A program made the position numbers and the translations under genes. A stretch of DNA of 22,262 nt from JBGSWC01 sp041752635 (GTDB lineage Bacteria; Planctomycetota; Planctomycetia; Pirellulales; Lacipirellulaceae): positions 1 to 22,262 of the forward strand of contig JBGSWC010000024.1 of NCBI GenBank assembly GCA_041752635.1, given 5' to 3'. A model generated the notes under the pieces. That model was given only the letters and a program-made list of their open reading frames with translations, had not been told where the DNA came from and did no database searches. Below are positions 16,809 to 22,262 of this stretch, piece after piece (position 1 is the first letter of the stretch; the number at the start of each line of letters is the position of its first letter).

Positions 16809-17285
16809 ATGTCCGAACACTATGACATTCGCCAACTGTTCGCTGAGTTACGGCTCGAACAATTCTTGGCTTACTTGCCAGCAAACGGCTGGCAGCGGAC
16901 CGTGCAGCAGGGCGATCGTGTGCGATTTGAACTCAGCGACGGGGCCGATCCCTACGTCTTGTTACTGCCGCGCTCCAGTCGTTCCCCCGGTTCGCGTGGA
17001 CTGCTACAAAAGGCGGTCTACATGCTCAGTGGAATTGAGGATCGTCAACCATTCGAAATCGCCCTCGCTATCATCAAGATGCAGCCCGACGTTGCGATTT
17101 CGGAGAAAAAGCCAACCGACGGAGTCCGGCTGAGATTCGTCAATGCCCAAGATGTGTCCATAAAAGTACGCATTTCTAGCCGCCCTGGATCAACTCTACT
17201 TATGCCGGGTGAGGCTATCGAAGTGCTCGGCTCCGCCACGACAGCCGCGCCGCTCGAAATCGAAATTGCGGGCGATTGCGAATAG
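16809..17285 (+). CDS. Small soluble protein, function unknown
   Basis: A 158-aa protein with no signal peptide or membrane segment. ATG 16809 has AGGGG 8 nt upstream. The N-terminal half starts with an amphipathic helix (IRQLFAELRLEQFLAYL), then a strand pair (RVRFELSDGADPYVLLLP), and a helix-rich piece ending DRQPFEIALAIIKM. The C-terminal half is beta-rich (VRLRFVNAQDVSIKVRI, LLMPGEAIEVLG). I do not recognise the family. It is the first gene of the plus-strand run leading into the repeat/zincin protein and is divergent from the kinase, so a regulatory or adaptor role in that locus is possible but is only inference. Confidence 0.75.
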   Translation: MSEHYDIRQLFAELRLEQFLAYLPANGWQRTVQQGDRVRFELSDGADPYVLLLPRSSRSPGSRGLLQKAVYMLSGIEDRQPFEIALAIIKMQPDVAISEKKPTDGVRLRFVNAQDVSIKVRISSRPGSTLLMPGEAIEVLGSATTAAPLEIEIAGDCE

Positions 17286-17647
17286 ACGAATAGACAGCTC
17301 GACTTTTGCTGCTATTTTTCGGTCAATTGTGACAACGCACCAAACCTAAGTTGTGCGAGCCGCATTGGTTGTCGCGTTTGCTTCGACCAGATTTGCCATT
17401 AAAAACAACGATTTCTAGCGGTTTCGGTTCCGCGTACGAGAATTTGCCGCCCCGACAGTCGTTCGCTAACGAATAACTCCTCAGACATCCGAAAACGAGC
17501 CGCCGAAAACAGCGTTTTCACGCAGTTCTGCAGCTCAATGATCGAGCGATACGACAATTCACATGGGGCGTGGCCACGCGGGCCACACTGGTATGACGCG
17601 CCGCCGAGCTCACCGCCGGCCGCGCGATTTTCTCGAAAGGCAAAACG
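17286..17647. other. 362-nt non-coding leader before the 455-aa gene
   Basis: No supportable gene is seen. The octamer GAATAGAC is repeated directly at 17280-17287 and 17288-17295, across the stop codon of the preceding gene. A GC-rich hairpin lies at 17570-17586 (arms GTGGCC/GGCCAC, 5-nt loop). GAAAGG at 17635-17640 is the ribosome site for ATG 17648. Its length suggests its own promoter, but I could not identify one. Confidence 0.5.
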
Positions 17648-19015
17648 ATGGCAATCAATCTCGACTTCACAGTGAAGGGCTTCGAAAAGGCGGCCGGCAA
17701 AGAGCTCAAAGCGGTCAAACTCAAGAGCGCCCTCAAGGACGTTGAAAAGGCCCAGTCGAACGAAAAGAAAAAGGGGGATGTGGCGGCGATGGAGGCCAGC
17801 ATGAATGCCATGCAATCGACTGCTGACGCTATTCAAGAGACCATCAAGAAGGAGTGTGACGCCAAGAAGCAAAAAGACCTCGTAAATGCCCTGAAAAAGC
17901 TCGCTTCGGATTGTGATGCCGAGATTAAGCGATTGAGTGAGGCCATCAAAGGTGTGGACGATGGCGAAGAAGGCGAAGAGAGTCTCGACGAATTGTTGAA
18001 CGTCGACAACTTCGACAAGCTGTTCAAGAAGGTAAAGGGTGCGAGCAACGCCTCTGATGGACCCGGTTTCTGCTTCTGCTTCCATGCCAAAGACGGCAAA
18101 CAAAATAAGCTGGTGCTGGCGTTAAACTCCGCCAAGGCGAAGCAGGCCATGACCAAACTCCGTCGTGAACTTCCCAAGGAAGATTCCGACTTCAAGAAGA
18201 AATTCATGATTCGCGGTGTTGCTTATCGCAGCGACAAGTACCTGGTTTTAGAACCCGACCCAGGCGAAGGAATGCCCAACGTGCCTGGAGTGGCCAAGAA
18301 ACTGAAGGACTGGGTGAAGGAAAATCGCAAAAGTATCGTCCCGATGAAAAAGGTGATGATTCGACTACCGGGCATGCCACCTATTGAAGTCGATGTCGAC
18401 GACGAGAATGATCCTCAGGAAGAATCGACTGGTGGCGCCGAAGCGGTTGCCGCTGCCGCTACCGCCGCTGCCGATCAGGCACAGAGGCAGACCACCACAC
18501 CACCTGCTGCGCCGCCACCGCCACAAGCCGCTGCAGCTCAGCAACCCGCTGCGGCACAGGGCAATGAGAGTCAGGCAGCCGAAGCACAATCGAATAACGG
18601 AGCGGAAGAAGACCGGCGGAAGGAATTCCGCAAGGCACGGCGTGTCTGGCAATCTGTCAAGGAGAAAGCCATTCAAGACCTCGAAGCCGTGAAAGACGGC
18701 ATCCGCGATTACTACCTCGACGATCCCGAGCAATTCAAGATTGCGACCGGAAAGTTATCGCAACTCGACGCCATTATGGACAATTTGGGCGACGATCTTC
18801 GCGATGTGCTCGACCGATACGTGGCGACTCCCACGAGTCGACAGGCACAAATGCAGCAGCTTGCCGAAGAAGCCAAGTCGACCGTCGATCGATTTCTCAA
18901 TTACGCGAGTTCCGACAAGCTGCTCAACGCTGTAGATCACAAGGAATTCGCCGATGTGCAGGTCAAATCGCCAATTGAAAAGGCGCTGCGGGATCTGGTA
19001 AAGACTCTTGGTTAA
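17648..19015 (+). CDS. Coiled-coil protein with Ala/Pro/Gln linker, function unknown (candidate effector-locus accessory protein)
   Basis: A 455-aa cytoplasmic-type protein with no signal peptide. Residues 1-110 are charged and helical (AGKELKAVKLKSALKDVEK, then ALKKLASDCDAEIKRL). Residues about 115-245 form a compact domain (GPGFCFCFHAKDGK, KLVLALNSAKAKQAM, MIRGVAYRSDKYLVLEPD, VMIRLPGMPPIEVDVDDE). Residues about 260-325 are a low-complexity Ala/Pro/Gln linker. The C-terminal part (about 330-455) is helical (RKARRVWQSVKEKAIQDLEA, AKSTVDRFLNYASSDKLL) and ends in a short FADVQVKSPIEKALRDL element. I do not recognise the family. It lies 119 nt before the 749-aa repeat/zincin gene. Possible roles are a chaperone, an adaptor or a further effector with a different architecture; none can be proved from the sequence. 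A long antisense frame under it is a shadow. Confidence 0.82.
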   Translation: MAINLDFTVKGFEKAAGKELKAVKLKSALKDVEKAQSNEKKKGDVAAMEASMNAMQSTADAIQETIKKECDAKKQKDLVNALKKLASDCDAEIKRLSEAIKGVDDGEEGEESLDELLNVDNFDKLFKKVKGASNASDGPGFCFCFHAKDGKQNKLVLALNSAKAKQAMTKLRRELPKEDSDFKKKFMIRGVAYRSDKYLVLEPDPGEGMPNVPGVAKKLKDWVKENRKSIVPMKKVMIRLPGMPPIEVDVDDENDPQEESTGGAEAVAAAATAAADQAQRQTTTPPAAPPPPQAAAAQQPAAAQGNESQAAEAQSNNGAEEDRRKEFRKARRVWQSVKEKAIQDLEAVKDGIRDYYLDDPEQFKIATGKLSQLDAIMDNLGDDLRDVLDRYVATPTSRQAQMQQLAEEAKSTVDRFLNYASSDKLLNAVDHKEFADVQVKSPIEKALRDLVKTLG

Positions 19016-19134
19016 CCTGCGCGTTTCACGAGATACGTTTCTGGGGCAACGCTAACAAAGTTGCGGTCGCGCGGCCTGGAATCTCCAGCCGCGTGCCGCA
19101 CAATTTTCGAGATACACTCACGTTGGAGCAAGTC
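19016..19134. promoter_or_regulatory. Spacer with hairpin and ribosome site before the repeat/zincin gene
   Basis: A hairpin at 19071-19092 (9-bp stem with one bulged C, 3-nt loop ATC) sits 42 nt before the start. GGAG at 19125-19128 is 6 nt ahead of ATG 19135 and decides that start over an in-frame TTG-type start at 19093. No T-run follows the hairpin. Confidence 0.5.
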
Positions 19135-21384
19135 ATGTCGAGTCTCAAAACCGAGTTGGGCTTGGGCGAACCGAAACCAGCCGGTTCGACCGAGCAAGCC
19201 GATCAGTTCAAGGCGGCGTTTCAGGCAGCGATCGGCAGTGTGAACCAATCGCTGCAATACACGGCCGCTCACGCCGAACAGGCCAAACACGATCCCCATG
19301 CGTCAAAGCGCGACACGACTTGCTCGGCTTACCAGATTGCTCTTGGTCGCATCGACCCGACCAACCCCGCAGCCGCTCAAGCTGCCATCGACCAAGTGTT
19401 GGCGGGCGTCAACTCAGTGAAGTCGGCCGCCGAGTCGCTCAAAAAGTCGGTTGAAAAGGCATTCAATACGTGGACGGGCAAGCAGCCACTGCTCGATGAC
19501 GTAAGCGACAAGATTCGCGAAATGGTCGATTGGGGCCACCAGAAGGCTAGTGCACTCGAACAAGTCGTCAAGGCGGTGACCGAAAAGGCAAATCAACGCG
19601 CCTGGGAAGCCGCGAGTACGGCGCTCGATCAAATTGTAGACAAGGTCAAACCGTTATACGAAGAGTTCTTGAAACAAAAGGCAGCCAAGGAAGAGTATGA
19701 CCCGTTGCTGGCGGCCACGCAGCCTCGCCTCGAGAAAGTACACGCGTGTACTTTCAAATCGCTCGAATCACAGAAACAAGCGATCACTGCCGCCGAGGCC
19801 CCGATGAACGAAGCGGCGGCGGCGATGGATTTCGTGACGGCGCTCACTCAACTCAAGGCTCTGGAAGCATTGCTTTCGGCCTTTGAAGCCGAGCTGGCCC
19901 AGCTTGAAGCGAAGAAGCAGCAGTACGATGAGGCGCGTGCAGCCATTGATGGCAAACTTACCGACGCATCGACTTGCGAGTACAAAGTGCTCGCCGAAAT
20001 GGACCAGCAGATTGCCGATTTGACAAGTCGCACCGATCAGGCCGCTGCCGACGAAGATTTCGATCAAGCGATCACGCTTGTGGGCGAACTCGGATGCAAG
20101 GTCGACGAGAAATTGGCACGAGTCGCCGAGCTCGATGCGAAGCGAACCGAGTATGAGCAAAAGCGTGCCGAAGTCGACGCGAAACTCGGACCGGTTTCGA
20201 CATGCGAATACAAGGTGCTGGCCGAGCTCGATCAACAGATTGTGGACCTGACCGGACGCGTCGATCAGGCGGCGACCGAGCAAGAGTATGACCAGGCGAT
20301 TCAACTGCTTGGCGAATTGCTCAGTAAAGTCGATGAAAAAGCGCAGCGTGTCGCCGAACTTGACGCCAAAAAGGCCGATTACGAATCGGCCAAAGCGTCG
20401 GCAACCGACAAAATGGACAGTTGCACGGTATCGGCACGGCAATTCACTTCGCTCGACGCTGCTCGCGCCGATTTGGCAGCCAAACATGGCGAAATGATCG
20501 CCGCTGCCGAAGACCAGGATTACGACAAAGCACTGGCAGCCGCGAAAGACCTCGACAGCAAGTCAGCCAAGTACCTTGCCGACGCTGAAAAGGAACAGGC
20601 CAAATACGACAAGAAGGGAGCTGATATCGTCAAGAAGATCGACGACGCCGGTTACTTCAGCGAAGATAACGTCGCTCGCGAAGAAATGGCGAAGTTGACC
20701 GAAGACGACCTCAAGCACTTGCCTACCGAAGCGCGCAATCGCATTTTGGCGGAATTGCAAGAAGGCTACTTCTCAGACGACGACAAAGTCGCCGCGAAGA
20801 AACTCTATTCGGTCAAGTACCTCGATCCGGAGTTTGAGAAGATCGACCAAAAGAACCGTCGAGAAATGCTCGAAAAACTTAAGACCGACCCGAAGTACAA
20901 AGAAGCTCGCGACAACTGGAGTACCTGGCCCGACAACAAAAAGCTAGAAACGCTGCAAAGCGTGGCCGATGTTCAAGCCGACGCCTACGGGATTCCTAAG
21001 ACGACGATCGAGACCTATACTCGTCCACCCTATACTGATCCAGATTCAGGGATTTCGTACATCACTAATGGCGAGTACGGGCACGACGATGGCAAGTTGA
21101 TGCTTAACGACCATCCCCGTTCGGCTTGGAGAGATTTCGACAAGGTGCTGAACACGACCGTCCACGAGAACGGACACCGGTATCAGTCGACACTCATCGA
21201 CCGGCTCGACGACGGCACCCTCAAGAAGGGTGATCCGCTCTACAATCAAGCAATGACCTTCAAGCTGAACGACACACATCACGGCTATTACACGTTCGAC
21301 AAACCGGAGTATTTCACACAACCCCAAGAGACTCACTCTCGTGTTACGGGCGACGCCCTCGAGAACGCTAAGATTGGTCAGTGA
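19135..21384 (+). CDS. Repeat-containing helical protein with C-terminal HExxH zincin domain (candidate polymorphic effector/toxin)
   Basis: A 749-aa protein with no signal peptide. The start at 19135 is fixed by GGAG and by the match to the next paralogue, whose protein also opens MxxLKxxxGL. Residues 1-180 are a helical head. Residues 183-488 are four tandem repeats of about 76 aa (starting at 183, 259, 335 and 411), predicted as helical hairpins; repeats 2 and 3 share STCEYKVLAE, DQQI and ELD. A linker (about 489-640) has two GYFS(E/D)D segments. The C-terminal domain contains HENGH at 677-681, a classic HExxH zinc site, with E732 in QPQETHSR as a plausible third ligand. This fits a zinc metallopeptidase toxin tip on a modular delivery stalk. 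A small lipoprotein follows after 46 nt and may be its immunity protein. The domain family cannot be named without a profile search. Confidence 0.85.
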   Translation: MSSLKTELGLGEPKPAGSTEQADQFKAAFQAAIGSVNQSLQYTAAHAEQAKHDPHASKRDTTCSAYQIALGRIDPTNPAAAQAAIDQVLAGVNSVKSAAESLKKSVEKAFNTWTGKQPLLDDVSDKIREMVDWGHQKASALEQVVKAVTEKANQRAWEAASTALDQIVDKVKPLYEEFLKQKAAKEEYDPLLAATQPRLEKVHACTFKSLESQKQAITAAEAPMNEAAAAMDFVTALTQLKALEALLSAFEAELAQLEAKKQQYDEARAAIDGKLTDASTCEYKVLAEMDQQIADLTSRTDQAAADEDFDQAITLVGELGCKVDEKLARVAELDAKRTEYEQKRAEVDAKLGPVSTCEYKVLAELDQQIVDLTGRVDQAATEQEYDQAIQLLGELLSKVDEKAQRVAELDAKKADYESAKASATDKMDSCTVSARQFTSLDAARADLAAKHGEMIAAAEDQDYDKALAAAKDLDSKSAKYLADAEKEQAKYDKKGADIVKKIDDAGYFSEDNVAREEMAKLTEDDLKHLPTEARNRILAELQEGYFSDDDKVAAKKLYSVKYLDPEFEKIDQKNRREMLEKLKTDPKYKEARDNWSTWPDNKKLETLQSVADVQADAYGIPKTTIETYTRPPYTDPDSGISYITNGEYGHDDGKLMLNDHPRSAWRDFDKVLNTTVHENGHRYQSTLIDRLDDGTLKKGDPLYNQAMTFKLNDTHHGYYTFDKPEYFTQPQETHSRVTGDALENAKIGQ
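19681..20592 (+). repeat. Four tandem coding repeats, about 228 bp (76 aa) each
   Basis: Units begin at 19681, 19909, 20137 and 20365; the first three are exactly 228 bp apart. Each starts with an A-K-x-x-Y-type element, has a central Cys in units 1-3, an aromatic-Asp-x-Ala motif (DFDQAI, EYDQAI, DYDKAL), and ends in EL(D/E). The fourth unit is about 78 aa and a fifth appears to begin at 20599 (AKYDKKGADI) before the pattern is lost. Confidence 0.85.
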
Positions 21385-21430
21385 TTGAGTTTTGACGGGT
21401 GGAAAGTACAAGCACTCAAGAGGCCATGCG

Positions 21431-21856
21431 ATGAAATGCGGAAGTTATTTCGGACTTGCACTACTGGCATTGGCCTTGACGTCGTGTGGTAGTGAATCGA
21501 CAGAATCTAAATCGGACTCAAAGGAGACAAATAAAGTGACAACGCTCATCGTTTCAAAGGTGGATAACGGATCGACACAGCGGATCGGCACGATCACCTT
21601 CAGCAGTGATGCTGAACCTGTTTTGTCGGTCGAAGGAGAAGGTAAAGACGCTGAAGCGCTTCGGCAGGCGTGGGCCGAAACCTCAGCGATCGACCCGTTG
21701 CCCATGTCTCACACGGAATCGGGGGAAAGCGACAGCGGGAAACCGGTGATGCGATTTGGCGAAGCATTAGTACCCCGTGGCAATCCCGAATACAAGTGGG
21801 CCGTTTACGACTATCTCGAGCGAAATTATGGTTATGAGGTCAAAGTCGACAAATAG
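21431..21856 (+). CDS. Small lipoprotein, candidate immunity protein for the upstream zincin effector
   Basis: A 141-aa protein. The ATG at 21431 has AAGAGG at 21418-21423, 7 nt away, whereas an in-frame upstream start at 21392 has no site. The signal peptide (YFGLALLALALTSC) ends in a lipobox LTSC, followed by a Ser/Lys/Glu-rich tether (GSESTESKSDSKETNK). The mature domain has alternating strands (VTTLIVSKVDN, RIGTITFSSDAEPVLSVEG) and a C-terminal helix/strand (KWAVYDYLERNYGYEVKV). It follows the zincin gene by 46 nt, so the two are probably co-transcribed. Small lipoproteins beside toxins acting in the envelope are often immunity factors; that role is inference. I recognise no named family. 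Confidence 0.8.
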   Translation: MKCGSYFGLALLALALTSCGSESTESKSDSKETNKVTTLIVSKVDNGSTQRIGTITFSSDAEPVLSVEGEGKDAEALRQAWAETSAIDPLPMSHTESGESDSGKPVMRFGEALVPRGNPEYKWAVYDYLERNYGYEVKVDK

Positions 21857-22103
21857 CCAATCGATGCTCGGACGGGCGGCGAGACTTGTGTTATTTGGCC
21901 AACCCGATCGCTCGATTTCGCAACGCAATCGAAATGGTATTCCATAGCATTTTTACTAGACGCAGTGATTCAGATTCCGCATCGCGACACACAACAATGT
22001 TTTGATTATCAGGCTCGCCTTTGTGTCTTCGACGCCGGCGAGTTGGTCCGCCTCTGGGCGGTCTTCGCGAGGTCGCGGTGCGACCGAGTAAGGAGAGCGA
22101 CAG
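21857..22103. promoter_or_regulatory. Leader of the truncated paralogue with hairpin and strong ribosome site
   Basis: A 247-nt spacer without a gene. A hairpin at 22071-22085 (arms GGTCGC/GCGACC, 3-nt loop) ends 18 nt before the start, and AAGGAG at 22090-22095 lies 8 nt before ATG 22104. The spacer is long enough for a separate promoter, but none is evident. Confidence 0.45.
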
Positions 22104-22262
22104 ATGGCAGGACTTAAAGAGCTTTGGGGCCTCAGCGACAAGCGGCAACCCGACCAGCAACTCGATGCCAAAACGGCGGTACTCAGGGCCGAATTCCAAA
22201 CCGTAATTGGTAGCATCAATCGTTCGCTGCAGTTCACCGCGGCCAATGCTCGTCAATCCGAT
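22104..22262 (+). CDS. N-terminal fragment of a second member of the repeat/zincin protein family (continues beyond window)
   Basis: 53 codons are visible and the frame is open at the right edge. The start is fixed by AAGGAG and by alignment with the 749-aa protein. Both open M-x-x-L-K and reach GL by residue 10. From Phe31 here and Phe29 there, 14 of 21 residues are identical, with the shared core IGS-x-N-x-SLQ-x-TAA-x-A-x-Q. This indicates a shared N-terminal module, perhaps a trafficking or delivery domain. Whether its C-terminus carries a different toxin domain lies outside the window. Confidence 0.85.
   Translation, partial: MAGLKELWGLSDKRQPDQQLDAKTAVLRAEFQTVIGSINRSLQFTAANARQSD

Noticed and set aside
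17280..17295. Direct repeat of the octamer GAATAGAC at the end of the 158-aa gene
   Set aside because: Only two short copies, including the stop codon; no sign of an array or attachment site.
17286..17647. A small gene in the long spacer before the 455-aa gene
   Set aside because: The only plus-strand frame (from 17563) is Arg-rich, lacks a ribosome site and overlaps the next gene out of frame.
17399..18103. Long minus-strand open frame antisense to the 455-aa gene
   Set aside because: It has no ribosome site, mirrors a low-complexity charged coding sequence, and the plus-strand frame has domain structure and a good start.
19768..20487. 239-codon minus-strand open frame across the tandem repeats
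   Set aside because: It is the antisense shadow of the repeat units and itself shows the same periodicity.
19681..20592. Tandem repeats as a CRISPR array
   Set aside because: The period is 228 bp, repeats are diverged and fully coding, and there are no spacers.

Overview
The window looks like the chromosome of a planctomycete, probably close to the Pirellulales. This is inferred from family content, not from a marker gene: large secreted WD40-caspase fusions, a long Ser/Thr kinase fused to WD40 repeats, a vWA protein with a signal peptide, a glycine-rich TolC-family lipoprotein and a PqqD-M50-HlyD membrane protein. The DNA is moderately GC-rich and densely coding. I see no rRNA, tRNA, IS element, integrase or CRISPR array.

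Region 1 (1-8095) is an envelope/export module read outward from one divergent spacer (about 4434-4736). On the minus strand, in order of transcription, are a membrane protein with two GAF-like domains followed by an HlyD-type adaptor (2451-4433), a second periplasmic adaptor (1436-2398) and a PqqD-like/M50 zinc metalloprotease/HlyD fusion that runs off the left edge (1-1439). The last two genes overlap by ATGA. On the plus strand are a TolC-family outer-membrane lipoprotein (4737-6605) and a predicted outer-membrane beta-barrel protein (6650-8095). No ABC or RND pump is encoded here.

Region 2 (8092-16607) holds three very large signalling or conflict-type genes: a secreted WD40 protein with a C-terminal caspase-like (C14) domain and an intact His/Cys dyad; an exported vWA protein with a CsgG/FlgO-like middle and a helical tail; and a membrane Ser/Thr kinase with an HCD (non-RD) catalytic loop and a C-terminal WD40 region. 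The vWA and kinase genes converge and overlap by 104 bp. The caspase gene converges on the barrel gene with a 4-bp overlap of stop codons.

Region 3 (16809-22262) is a plus-strand run of unfamiliar genes: a small soluble protein, a 455-aa coiled-coil protein with an Ala/Pro/Gln linker, a 749-aa protein, a 141-aa lipoprotein and the start of a further gene. The 749-aa protein has a helical head, four tandem repeats of about 76 aa and a C-terminal HENGH zincin motif. The last, truncated gene starts with the same N-terminal module as the 749-aa protein. Shared head, variable tail and an adjacent small lipoprotein resemble a polymorphic effector/immunity locus. This is the best candidate for an undescribed system here. 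A working but unproven picture is that Region 2 senses and signals, Region 3 supplies effectors, and Region 1 may be an export route.
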